Shown: positions 44,325-52,255 of the stretch, piece by piece | Position numbering within the stretch: position 1 is the first letter of the stretch | How the letters are laid out: the number at the start of each line of letters is the position of its first letter | DNA from: Xiashengella succiniciproducens | GTDB lineage: Bacteria; Bacteroidota; Bacteroidia; Bacteroidales; Marinilabiliaceae | Reading direction: 5' to 3' | DNA: 64,000 bases | NCBI RefSeq assembly: GCF_023674465.1 | Contig: NZ_CP098400.1 | Location: 2,384,801-2,448,800, forward strand | Program-made: the position numbers and the translations under genes | The notes under the pieces: generated by a model | What the model saw: only the letters and a program-made list of their open reading frames with translations | Database searches by the model: none | What the model was told of the DNA's origin: nothing

Positions 44325-44777
44325 TTTTTTTGGTTTTGATATTTTTTTGACTGCTTTTGGGACTTTTTCTTTTAGACTTAAACCCCTCAACAATTTGGTA
44401 CTAGCTGTACACTAAGCATTTGGGCTAAGTCTTCAAGTCTCTGTCTCTGATTCTATTCATAATTGGGAGTTTAGATTTTTTGTCTTAAAAAATGTTTACA
44501 GACAAATCTAAGCTCATGTGTTCTCTTTTGTTTTTGTTTATAAGTATTCATTGTTTGATTTTAGATAAAAAAGCAAACAATTGTGAAAATCCGACGCAGG
44601 AAATACTTTTAATATTAGATACACCAACATCCTAGTTAATTCTTTTTCTTTTACTTACATCATTTTATTGTATCTATAAACTAAAATCGATAAATTCTTG
44701 AACTACAAAGAATGTTAACCAGAGATAAAAAGAAAACCCAGTTTCTGAATCATGCTGGGACATTCCGATATGAATTA
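44325..44777 (-). promoter_or_regulatory. Leader region of the xus operon (no gene)
   Basis: This is a 453-base AT-rich gap. At 44503-44510 the minus strand reads TAGATTTG, a perfect TAnnTTTG -7 box, about 180 bases before the xusA ATG. The box lies inside an imperfect inverted repeat, TTAGATT-TTT-TGTC (44471-44484) against GACAAATCTAA (44501-44511), with a three-base bulge. A weak CCCAG/CTGGG hairpin at 44737-44759 may end the preceding gene. No open reading frame of note is seen. Confidence 0.4.
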
Positions 44778-45602
44778 CTAAAAAGCACTTCGTACAAGTC
44801 TAAATCCCTGATCTGGCCCCATCCCTGAAGCTTCAAACAGCCCCCTGTACCTAACAGCACATGCATGCTCACCTCCAATCCAACCTCCACCTCTCCAGAC
44901 TCTTGCATAACCCTGCAGAAGCTGTTTGTCTTCGTACCAATCCCAGCACCATTCCCTTACGTTGCCAGACATATCATAGAGACCGCAACTGTTTGACTGC
45001 TTACGACCAACCCTGTGAGTACGCCCCTTGTTTTCCTCAATAGCTGACCAGCTCCAATCACCTTCAAGAAAGCTTTTCCCTGAGTTTCGCCAATACCAGG
45101 CAACTTCATCCACCTTATCACTTCCACTGAAGATATATCCACGGCCAGCGCAGGATGCAGCAAACTCCCACTCAGCTTCTGTCGGCAAGCGATATCCATT
45201 TGCCGTGGTGTCAAACAACACAGTCCACTTTACACTATCAATTTCATTGAAATTAACATGATCTGTCTGATCCTTAATAATTGTATAGCATGGCTGCAAA
45301 CCTTCCTTCAAACTTCGTCTGTTACAATACTCTACACAATCATACCAACTTACATTTTCAACTGGAAGGTCAGCCCCTTTGAAAAATGAAGGATTGCTTC
45401 CCATCACCTTAGTCCATTCTGCCTGAGTTACCTCATGCCTGCCAATGTAATAATCCGACAACTCTATTGCATGATCCATATATGATGGCACAAAACTGTC
45501 TCCTTTGATTAATACCATGTTTTTGTCGATCTCCGAACAACATGACGAGAAAACCAAAACAAAGAATAACCCTATGTGTGTAATAGCAGATCTCATAAGC
45601 AT
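44778..45602 (-). CDS. SUMF/FGE-fold lipoprotein, probably not a formylglycine generator
   Basis: From the ATG at 45602 the protein has about 274 residues with a lipoprotein-type signal (LVFSSCC). It has the sulfatase-modifying-factor fold: YYIGRHEVTQAEWTKVMGSNPSFF, PVENVSWYDCVEYCN, YRLPTEAEWEFAA, GLYDMSGNVREWCWDWY and a final RGGGW-to-GFRLVRS block. In true FGE the last block has two copper-binding cysteines five residues apart; here the first is Gly (GGGWIGGEHAC) and only the second Cys remains, so that chemistry is unlikely. It sits between a GH11 xylanase and xusA on the same strand. A structural, glycan-binding or cell-envelope role is possible; the function is unknown. Confidence 0.85.
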   Translation of the reverse strand: MLMRSAITHIGLFFVLVFSSCCSEIDKNMVLIKGDSFVPSYMDHAIELSDYYIGRHEVTQAEWTKVMGSNPSFFKGADLPVENVSWYDCVEYCNRRSLKEGLQPCYTIIKDQTDHVNFNEIDSVKWTVLFDTTANGYRLPTEAEWEFAASCAGRGYIFSGSDKVDEVAWYWRNSGKSFLEGDWSWSAIEENKGRTHRVGRKQSNSCGLYDMSGNVREWCWDWYEDKQLLQGYARVWRGGGWIGGEHACAVRYRGLFEASGMGPDQGFRLVRSAF

Positions 45603-45617
45603 ATTATTTATTAAGAT

Positions 45618-45647
45618 GTGTTGTCTGCGCAGAAGCGCAGACAACAC
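45618..45647 (-). terminator. Hairpin between GH11-CBM13 and the SUMF-fold gene
   Basis: Arms GTGTTGTCTGCGC (45618-45630) and GCGCAGACAACAC (45635-45647) form a perfect 13-bp stem with an AGAA loop, 40 bases past the xylanase stop and only 15 bases before the next ATG on the minus strand. It lacks a strong U tract, so it may end most transcripts and limit expression of the downstream gene. Confidence 0.7.
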
Positions 45648-45657
45648 TTGTTAAAGT

Positions 45658-46883
45658 AAGTCCGACCAGGAAAATTAAATCAGAAAATTATTGAACGGGA
45701 ACAAACCTCCACTGGGCATTGGGATGTGTGGTGTTTGCGTACTGGCTGACTGCAGAACCGCTGGTTGTTCTGCCATAGCCATCCAGATACATACCTGTAC
45801 CCCTGTTCCTTAAGCGATAGTAGCCGTCTCCGGCTGCTTCCAGGCTCCATTGGGCATTTACATGAGTAGTATTTGCATACTGCCCTGCATTATCACCATT
45901 GTTGGTTCTGCCCATTCCGTCAATATATAATCCTGTTGCACGATTCTTGAATCGTTCGTAACCTCCTGAGGCCTCACGTATCCAGTGTGCATTCTGGTGA
46001 TTTATATTGGCATATTGACCAAGATCTCCACCATTGTTTGTTACACCCATCCCGTCAATATACAATCCTGTTGCACGATTCTGAATTCGGTAGTACTGGG
46101 TGCCACCTCCACCGTTATTACCTCCTCCGGTACTGCTACCAGCATTCCATACGGTCACATTCGCATATCCCTGACTGCCACCATAAGCTTCAGTCAGCAG
46201 TATAGCATAGGGTGACCAGTCATTTCCCAGATTAAGACCTACACTTGCCCATGCATTAACATGATTGGCAAACGTAATAGTCTGGTTTTGTCCTGTGGGA
46301 GCCTGTGAACGACGAGTACTAAATACCTGACGGAAGGTTTGTGTACCATCAATAGACGGAGCATTGTAACGCATAGCGGTGTAAATATCATATGTTGCAC
46401 CGTCACTTGTTACTGCACCTCTATACTCGCCTGTAGGACGTGAATTTCCCCACCTTTCATTTACATAATATTCTATCAGAGGATTCCGTGTCCATCCGTA
46501 GTAAGCAATACTTCCGCCACCAGTGTGACTGTGAGCCCCAACATTATACCCTATAACCCTGCTATAATCTCCATAACTCCATCCTTTACCACAAGTAAAA
46601 TTACCAGAATAGTTCCAGGAAACTGAATAGTTTCCTCCAGATCCGTTTGAATAATTCACACTACCGCTCCTATCATCAGTCCACAGAAACCAGAAAAAAC
46701 CGTCGTGAGTTCCAGAAGAATATCCTTTCAACTGGAGCCCGGGTACGTCCTCTTGCAAGAATTCATTATCAATACTGTCTTCTGAACATCCTGCAAAAAC
46801 TAACAGCATAAAAACTGCACATGTTAAAATAGTCTTTTCCATCTAATTGGATTTTTTGTTAATAGATACGTCCGGTCGGACTT
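45658..46883. repeat. Inverted 10-mers flanking the GH11-CBM13 gene
   Basis: AAGTCCGACC at 45658-45667 recurs in inverted orientation as GGTCGGACTT at 46874-46883. The pair encloses the entire xylanase gene and about 30 bases on either side. It may be chance or the trace of a mobile cassette; no transposase is present and I saw no target-site duplication. Confidence 0.25.
45688..46842 (-). CDS. GH11 endo-1,4-beta-xylanase with C-terminal CBM13 (ricin-type) module, lipoprotein
   Basis: The 384-residue lipoprotein (signal ending VFAGC, Cys19) has a GH11 beta-jelly-roll at about 40-235, with nucleophile Glu124 in RNPLIEYYV and acid/base Glu218 in LLTEAYGG. A Gly-rich linker (236-247) follows. 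The last part (249-384) is a beta-trefoil with three repeats of the type RxxGxYIDGxGRTxxGxxxxQYANTxHxNAQW, i.e. a CBM13/ricin-B module that binds xylan or galactose. GH11 enzymes cut unsubstituted stretches of xylan. This family is uncommon in Bacteroidota, and a second GH11 lies 9 kb away on the other strand. The lipid anchor suggests a cell-surface enzyme. Confidence 0.95.
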   Translation of the reverse strand: MEKTILTCAVFMLLVFAGCSEDSIDNEFLQEDVPGLQLKGYSSGTHDGFFWFLWTDDRSGSVNYSNGSGGNYSVSWNYSGNFTCGKGWSYGDYSRVIGYNVGAHSHTGGGSIAYYGWTRNPLIEYYVNERWGNSRPTGEYRGAVTSDGATYDIYTAMRYNAPSIDGTQTFRQVFSTRRSQAPTGQNQTITFANHVNAWASVGLNLGNDWSPYAILLTEAYGGSQGYANVTVWNAGSSTGGGNNGGGGTQYYRIQNRATGLYIDGMGVTNNGGDLGQYANINHQNAHWIREASGGYERFKNRATGLYIDGMGRTNNGDNAGQYANTTHVNAQWSLEAAGDGYYRLRNRGTGMYLDGYGRTTSGSAVSQYANTTHPNAQWRFVPVQ

Positions 46884-47158
46884 TATCGTCAATGCTTCCT
46901 AAGCATTTCACTTTCATTTGCTATGGAAAACATTGGATACCAAATTAGTAAGAATAGACCCTGGGATATTTATGATAATAAACATTTATTTTATGTTTTT
47001 AGCTATTTCTTATTAGTGATATAATTCTACTAATCCATGATTCTCATTCAATTAACATAATGAATGCAACCTCTTTGCTATACCTCTAAAACAAACCAGG
47101 TTCACAAAACCAGAAATGCTTTGCAAATGTTATATTTGCCGCCACTAATCTTGACGAG
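46843..47158. promoter_or_regulatory. Divergent intergenic region GH11 / MFS (no gene)
   Basis: The 316 bases separate divergent genes. At 47131-47138 the plus strand reads TATATTTG, a perfect -7 box 20 bases before the MFS ATG. It overlaps the near-palindrome GCAAAT-GTTAT-ATTTGC (47123-47139), a possible operator for the efflux gene. The xylanase side has a short GTCCG-GT-CGGAC palindrome (46870-46881) in its leader. No convincing promoter for the xylanase was found. Confidence 0.4.
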
Positions 47159-48550
47159 ATGCAGCACAATCAGCAAAAATCACCTATTCTGGCCATAGTG
47201 GCCATTACATCATTCCTTGGCACCTTCCTTATATCATCTATCAATATCGCTCTCCCGGCAATAGAAAAGGAGTTCTCTATGCACGCTGTTGCCTTGAGCT
47301 GGGTGATTACAGGCTTCCTGCTAACCATGGCAACCTTCCTGTTGCCAATGGGAAGAATAGCTGACCTTAGCGGTGTAAAGAGGATTTTCAAAATAGGAAT
47401 GTACTTCTTCACAATTTCATCTTTGCTGTGCATCTTTGCAAATTCAGGCACCAAGTTAATTGTATTCCGTCTAATACAAGGTATTGGAGCTGCATTGACA
47501 AGTACTACGGGAACTGCAATCCTTGTAGCTGCATACCCTCCCAATCAGAGGGGACGGGTACTTGGAATGTCTGTAGCCTCAGTTTATCTGGGACTCGCCA
47601 CAGGACCTTTTATTGGAGGAGTGCTAACTGAAACCCTAGGATGGAGATCAGTTTTTGTACTGTCATTTGTTCTCGGAATAGTCGTGGTTATCGTCACCCA
47701 GATATTCCTTGGGAAAGACGACAGCGGTAGCTTCAAGGCAATCAAGCAGTTAAGATTCAGAGGAAGTCTCTTTTACATAGCAGGTCTTGGAACTCTTGTT
47801 TTCGGCTCCTCACGCATTCCTGAACTATCCGGCTGGTTACTTATGCTAGTAGGTCTTGTATGTTTCATAATCTTTTGGCGTAGTGAGTCAAAATCTGAGT
47901 TTCCTGTCTTCTACACTAAGTTATTCACACACAACAGACTCTTTGCATATTCCAATCTGGCAGCATTAATCAACTACAGCTCAACCTATGCTATCGTATT
48001 TCTGCTCAGCCTCTATTTGCAAAAAATCAAGGGTATGCCTGCACACATGGCAGGGACGATACTGGTAGCACAGCCTTTAGTAATGGCTATTTTCTCTCCT
48101 CTAGCCGGCAGACTTTCTGAAAAGATTCAACCCCGATATCTGGCATCGTCAGGAATGGCCCTATGTGCCACCGGACTAATAGCCTTCTCGTCTCTGAGCA
48201 GTAACACCCAATTGTGGTTCATTGTAGCGATACTAATCTGGATGGGACTGGGGTTTGCCCTATTTTCCTCGCCAAATATGAACACGATAATGAGCTCTGT
48301 TGACCGCAACAGTTACGCACAGGCATCAGGAACGGCAGGCACCATGAGGGTGGTGGGACAAATCGTCTCAATGACAATTGCCACTTTCTTCTTTGCTCTG
48401 TTTATGGGAAAGATTCCGATTGAGGAAGCCAGTGAAGGAGTGTTTATTATGATAATCAACAAAGCATTTTTAGTTTTCGGACTAGTAGCCCTTTTGGGAA
48501 TCTATTTTTCGTACTCTCGAGGAAGGCTAGACCGGGCTACTGCTTCTTAA
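47159..48550 (+). CDS. MFS drug-efflux type transporter (DHA2/EmrB-QacA group)
   Basis: The 463-residue inner-membrane protein has about 14 hydrophobic helices, the number of the DHA2 group. Motifs are SSINIALPAIEKEF in TM1, the loop GRIADLSGVKRIFKIG, RLIQGIGAALTSTTGTAIL with motif C-like glycines, and PPNQRGRVLG. Such proteins export drugs, dyes or metabolites against protons. The gene starts an island between the two xylan regions and is directly convergent (no gap) with the DOPA-dioxygenase-like gene. Its substrate is unknown. A direct role in xylan use is unlikely. Confidence 0.9.
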   Translation: MQHNQQKSPILAIVAITSFLGTFLISSINIALPAIEKEFSMHAVALSWVITGFLLTMATFLLPMGRIADLSGVKRIFKIGMYFFTISSLLCIFANSGTKLIVFRLIQGIGAALTSTTGTAILVAAYPPNQRGRVLGMSVASVYLGLATGPFIGGVLTETLGWRSVFVLSFVLGIVVVIVTQIFLGKDDSGSFKAIKQLRFRGSLFYIAGLGTLVFGSSRIPELSGWLLMLVGLVCFIIFWRSESKSEFPVFYTKLFTHNRLFAYSNLAALINYSSTYAIVFLLSLYLQKIKGMPAHMAGTILVAQPLVMAIFSPLAGRLSEKIQPRYLASSGMALCATGLIAFSSLSSNTQLWFIVAILIWMGLGFALFSSPNMNTIMSSVDRNSYAQASGTAGTMRVVGQIVSMTIATFFFALFMGKIPIEEASEGVFIMIINKAFLVFGLVALLGIYFSYSRGRLDRATAS

Positions 48551-49375
48551 CTACCCTATTTTAAGGGAGGTCATTGTCAGACTTCCTCCAAGAGGCTTAT
48601 CATTAAATAATTCCACAGCCTCCCCCTTTTTTTGTAAACCTGCAGCATACAACAGAGGCAGGTAATGCTCAGGAGTTGGAACGGCATAATCAAAGGCTTT
48701 ACCATGACTACGGAAGTTGATCAAGCCTTTATGGTCTCCGTCAAGGATGAAATGCCTCATCTTTTCGGCAGCCTCAAGGGCCCAGTCATATGCATAATGC
48801 TGATCTATCTTGCGCCAATCGAGCATTCTCAGATTATGTACCATATTCCCGCTACCTACTATCAACACCCCTCGCTCACGCAAGGGTTGAAGCTGACGGG
48901 CCAGTTCATAGTGATAATCTGGATTTTGCAAATAATCAAGACTCATTTGCACAACAGGGATATCAGCTTCCGGGTATAGGTGCCGTAGCACGCTCCATGC
49001 CCCATGGTCTAGCCCCCACGAATGATCAAATGTCAGTTCATGAGAACTGACAGTCTCACGCGTAAGCTTTGCCAGTTCCGGAGAACCAGGTGCAGGATAC
49101 TGCACTTCATACAGCGCACGCGGGAAACCGCCAAAATCGTGAATTGTTTCTGGCATTTCCATTGCAGTAAGTTGTGTCCCTCTTGTCTCCCAGTGTGCTG
49201 AAACACAAAGTATCGCAACAGGACGTGGAAGCGTTGCAGCTATCCTTCGAAAACCTGCAACAAATTCATTCTCCTCAATGGCATTCATAGGACTACCATG
49301 ACCCAGAAACAGTACTGGCATCCTGGGAGTGCGCGGAAATTTATCCGCTATGTTATTAAGTATTTTCAAACTCAT
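48551..49375 (-). CDS. Extradiol ring-cleavage dioxygenase, 4,5-DOPA dioxygenase type (YgiD/LigB)
   Basis: The protein, 274 residues from the ATG at 49375 (a GTG lies three codons upstream), is a class III extradiol dioxygenase-fold enzyme of the DODA/YgiD group. Visible blocks are PVLFLGHGSPMNAI, CVSAHWETRGTQLT, FDHSWGLDHGAWSVL and VGSGNMVHNLR, which supply the conserved metal-ligand histidines. Members of this group open catechol rings such as L-DOPA with non-haem iron or zinc; the physiological substrate in bacteria is poorly known. In this locus a role with feruloyl-type aromatics can be imagined, but nothing supports it directly. It abuts the MFS stop without any gap. Confidence 0.92.
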   Translation of the reverse strand: MSLKILNNIADKFPRTPRMPVLFLGHGSPMNAIEENEFVAGFRRIAATLPRPVAILCVSAHWETRGTQLTAMEMPETIHDFGGFPRALYEVQYPAPGSPELAKLTRETVSSHELTFDHSWGLDHGAWSVLRHLYPEADIPVVQMSLDYLQNPDYHYELARQLQPLRERGVLIVGSGNMVHNLRMLDWRKIDQHYAYDWALEAAEKMRHFILDGDHKGLINFRSHGKAFDYAVPTPEHYLPLLYAAGLQKKGEAVELFNDKPLGGSLTMTSLKIG

Positions 49376-49400
49376 TACAAGCACCTTGATAAAAAATAAT

Positions 49401-49420
49401 GACCAGGCTTTGGCCTGGTC
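49401..49420 (-). terminator. Hairpin terminator after the YceI gene
   Basis: Arms GACCAGGC (49401-49408) and GCCTGGTC (49413-49420) with a four-base loop are followed on the minus strand by ATTATTTTTTATC, a U-rich tract. It lies eight bases beyond the YceI stop and separates it from the dioxygenase gene. Confidence 0.75.
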
Positions 49421-49428
49421 AAAAAGTC

Positions 49429-49956
49429 TTAAGCCTGTTTTGCAAACTGGACCTCACCAGAAATGCTGATGTCATCACCTACTAACACACCACCTGCTTC
49501 AAGTGCAGCATTCCAGTTAAGTCCCCAGTCCTTACGGTTAATCTTTCCAGTAAGAGAGAACCCGGCCTTGGTATTTCCCCAAGGATCCTTGTTTGATCCA
49601 CCGTATTCTACATTCAGGGTAATCTCCTTTGTAACATCCTTAATTGTAAGATTACCTCTAAGCTTGTACTCCTCATCACTGACCTTTTCAAACTTAGTGC
49701 TCTCGAAGATGATACCGGGAAATTTTTCAACATCAAAGAAATCAGCGCTTCTCAGGTGATTATCCCTGTCGTCATTGTTTGTAAAGATTGAAGATGCATC
49801 AATCCTGGCGATTACTTTACCATTTTCAAAATCCTCATTATCAATTGAAGCATTGAAAATCTTAAACTCACCCTTAACATTACTAATCATAAGGTGCTTT
49901 ACTTTAAAAGTAAGTTCACTATGTGCCGGGTCTAAAATCCATTTTGCTTTATCCAT
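49429..49956 (-). CDS. YceI-family protein
   Basis: The 175-residue protein is a YceI-like lipocalin-fold polyisoprenoid-binding protein. It begins KWILDPAHSELTFKVKHLMISNVKGEF, the N-terminal family block, and has KIIFESTKFEKVS-type and DWGLNWNAALEAGGVLVGDDI blocks in the C-terminal half, all as usual for the family. There is no signal peptide, so this is a cytoplasmic variant, unlike E. coli YceI which is exported. The family binds long isoprenoid lipids; the physiological role is unclear, with links to stress response in several bacteria. On the minus strand TACCTTTG (49999-50006), a perfect -7 box, lies 43 bases upstream of the ATG. Confidence 0.93.
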   Translation of the reverse strand: MDKAKWILDPAHSELTFKVKHLMISNVKGEFKIFNASIDNEDFENGKVIARIDASSIFTNNDDRDNHLRSADFFDVEKFPGIIFESTKFEKVSDEEYKLRGNLTIKDVTKEITLNVEYGGSNKDPWGNTKAGFSLTGKINRKDWGLNWNAALEAGGVLVGDDISISGEVQFAKQA

Positions 49957-49998
49957 GGCCTATAATTTTTAGTTAATAAATTCTTTTTGAATACGGTA

Positions 49999-50078
49999 CA
50001 AAGGTATATCAAACAAGAGGCAAGAGGGTAACAGATTCCGGAAACAGTGTGGTATTAATCGGAAAAATTGTAAATTTG
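49999..50078. promoter_or_regulatory. Divergent -7 boxes between YceI and antiporter genes
   Basis: The minus strand has TACCTTTG at 49999-50006 facing YceI. The plus strand has TAAATTTG at 50071-50078 facing the antiporter, directly followed by GAGGAG, which is a possible ribosome-binding site. Both octamers match TAnnTTTG exactly; clear -33 elements are not seen. The plus-strand box is only 17 bases before the ATG, so the leader would be very short. Confidence 0.35.
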
Positions 50079-50095
50079 AGGAGAAACAGACTTTT

Positions 50096-52255
50096 ATGGA
50101 TTTTGGCCTTTTACAATATAGCTTTCCTATAACTGATCCGATCTTAAAATTCCTGATCATTCTGATCATCATTCTGAGTGTTCCAATTTTGTCAGATAAG
50201 ATTCGTTTACCTCACCTCCTGGGAATGATCCTGGCAGGGGTTCTTATAGGTCCCAATGGTCTGAATCTGCTTGAGCGTGACAGCAGTATTATCTTATCTG
50301 GGACTGCAGGATTGTTATACATTATGTTTCTCTCAGGTCTGGAAATCGATATGAATGATTTCCGAAAAAATATATGGAAGAGCAGTACACTGGGCCTTCT
50401 TGGTTTTTGTATTCCCATGCTTATAGGAACATTTAGCAGTATTTATTTCCTGGAGTTTTCTACAGCTACATCTATACTTCTGGCAAGTATGTTTGCCTCC
50501 CACACACTGATTACATATCCGATTGTAAGTAAACTGGGACTCGCAAAAAATAAAGCTGTCAACATTGCAGTAGGTAGCACACTGATAACCAACATGCTGG
50601 CACTCCTTGTTCTTGCTATCATAGTAGGAATGAGTAACGGATCTCTTAGCAGTTTCTTCTGGATAAAGTTAGTACTGTCATTTACGGCTTCAACCTTGAT
50701 TATCCTGCTTGTATTTCCTCATATAGCCCGTTGGTTCTTTAAGAGGTTTAGAGACAATGTATCCCAATATATCTTTGTACTGGTCATTGTCTTTTCCGGA
50801 GCTATCTTATCTCAACTAGCAGGAATTGAAGGTATAATTGGTGCATTTATGGCAGGGTTGGCACTAAACGGACTTATTCCCCGTCATTCTCCACTGATGA
50901 ATCGTATAGACTTTGTAGGTAATGCAATCTTTATTCCTTTCTTTCTTATTGGAGTAGGTATGCTAATTGACTACAGGGCCTTCACAAACAAACACACTTT
51001 GTTTGTTGCCTTTATTATGACGGCAGTTGCCATTTTGGGAAAATACCTAGCAGCTATTATTACCAGAAGGTCTTTCAAACTGACAAGTGATGAAGGGACA
51101 CTCATATTTGGTCTTACAAACTCACAGGCAGCTGCCACCCTGGCTGCAGTTCTTGTAGGCTATAACATTATCCTTGGGTATAATGATGCCGGACTACCCA
51201 TCCGCTTACTCAATCATGAAATCCTCAACGGTACTATTATAATGATTCTTGTGACCTGTACTGTAGCTTCCTTTGCTACACAAAGGGCCTCACACAGGAT
51301 AGCCTCTTCAGATCAGCTTTTGAATCAACCAGAAGATATATCTGAAAGAATCCTAATTCCGGTAAGCAATCCCAACACTCTTGATGAACTGGTTAACTTC
51401 AGCCTTGTGCTTAAGTCCTCAAAAAACAGGAACGGGATTGTTGCACTTAGTGTAGTTCCAATCGACACGAATGATCCTGATGCCGGTAGTAAAGCACGTA
51501 AGTTGTTAGACAGAGCGGCAGAGGCCGGAGCTGCTGCAGATATAAAGATAAAGACATCCTTGCGTTATAATGACAATCCAGTCAAGGGGATAACCCATGT
51601 ACTACAGGAGAAGAAAATTACTGACCTGATACTGGGCTTGCATGACAGAAAGGGCTTATCCGATTCTTTCCTGGGAACCGTTACGCAAAACATACTGTCC
51701 AACACAAATATTACTACTTATATCTATCACCCACATCAGCCCATTGCCACTGTAAGGCGTCACTTTGTGCTGATACCCGAGAATGCAGAGATGGAAACAG
51801 GTTTCCCTTTTTGGCTGGCAAAGATATGGAACCTTGCACTGAATACCGGGTCTACAGTGGTGTTTTATGCAGGAATTGACACGCTAAAGTTCCTAAGAAA
51901 CATTCAGCTTCACCATCCCATAAAGGTTGAGTTTAACGAACTAAAAAACTGGAATCATCTACTTAGGGTCAGGAAAAGAATCAAGACAGACGATAATGTA
52001 ATTATCGTGTTGAGCCGTGAGAACCTTCCATCGTACAACAGTTCGATGGCCTACATTCCAGCCTATATCAACAAGTATCTAAGCAACAATAACTTCCTGC
52101 TGATTTACCCGTCGCAGCTCGACCTTGAAGACGAGAAAGTAGACCTTACCTACCCGTCACTGATTGAAACCATAGAAAAGATTGACGGAATTGGTAAGAC
52201 CCTTGCGTCCTTGTTCAGGAAGTCCCGGTCAAAAGAGCAGCCACCTCTTCCCTAA
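50096..52255 (+). CDS. Monovalent cation:proton antiporter (CPA2) with cytoplasmic USP-like domains
   Basis: The 719-residue protein has about 12-13 membrane helices (residues about 15-400) of the Na+/H+ or K+/H+ antiporter CPA2 type, including LPHLLGMILAGVLIGPNGL, FASHTLITYPIVSKLG and EGIIGAFMAGLALNGLIPR. A cytoplasmic C-terminal part of about 300 residues with one or two universal-stress-protein-like alpha/beta domains follows (SERILIPVSNPNTLDELVNFSLVL; HFVLIPENAEMETGF). USP-fused antiporters are common in Bacteroidota and are thought to be gated by nucleotides. Its 3' end overlaps the convergent AraC gene by 41 bases. No link to xylan use is apparent. Confidence 0.92.
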   Translation: MDFGLLQYSFPITDPILKFLIILIIILSVPILSDKIRLPHLLGMILAGVLIGPNGLNLLERDSSIILSGTAGLLYIMFLSGLEIDMNDFRKNIWKSSTLGLLGFCIPMLIGTFSSIYFLEFSTATSILLASMFASHTLITYPIVSKLGLAKNKAVNIAVGSTLITNMLALLVLAIIVGMSNGSLSSFFWIKLVLSFTASTLIILLVFPHIARWFFKRFRDNVSQYIFVLVIVFSGAILSQLAGIEGIIGAFMAGLALNGLIPRHSPLMNRIDFVGNAIFIPFFLIGVGMLIDYRAFTNKHTLFVAFIMTAVAILGKYLAAIITRRSFKLTSDEGTLIFGLTNSQAAATLAAVLVGYNIILGYNDAGLPIRLLNHEILNGTIIMILVTCTVASFATQRASHRIASSDQLLNQPEDISERILIPVSNPNTLDELVNFSLVLKSSKNRNGIVALSVVPIDTNDPDAGSKARKLLDRAAEAGAAADIKIKTSLRYNDNPVKGITHVLQEKKITDLILGLHDRKGLSDSFLGTVTQNILSNTNITTYIYHPHQPIATVRRHFVLIPENAEMETGFPFWLAKIWNLALNTGSTVVFYAGIDTLKFLRNIQLHHPIKVEFNELKNWNHLLRVRKRIKTDDNVIIVLSRENLPSYNSSMAYIPAYINKYLSNNNFLLIYPSQLDLEDEKVDLTYPSLIETIEKIDGIGKTLASLFRKSRSKEQPPLP

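Noticed and set aside
44325-44393. N-terminal extension of XusA from a TTG at 44393
   Set aside because: The extension is Lys-rich, lies before a normal signal peptide starting at the ATG of 44324, and would spoil export.
44778-45602. Formylglycine-generating enzyme activating a sulfatase
   Set aside because: One of the two catalytic Cys positions is Gly and no sulfatase gene is present in the window.
45603-45647. GTG start of the SUMF-fold gene at 45647
   Set aside because: It would be in the arm of the 13-bp hairpin and adds a non-conserved leader; ATG at 45602 gives a cleaner signal peptide.
45700-46090. Three similar blocks in the GH11-CBM13 gene as a DNA repeat array
   Set aside because: They are the three subdomains of a beta-trefoil module, a protein-level repeat and not a CRISPR or satellite structure.
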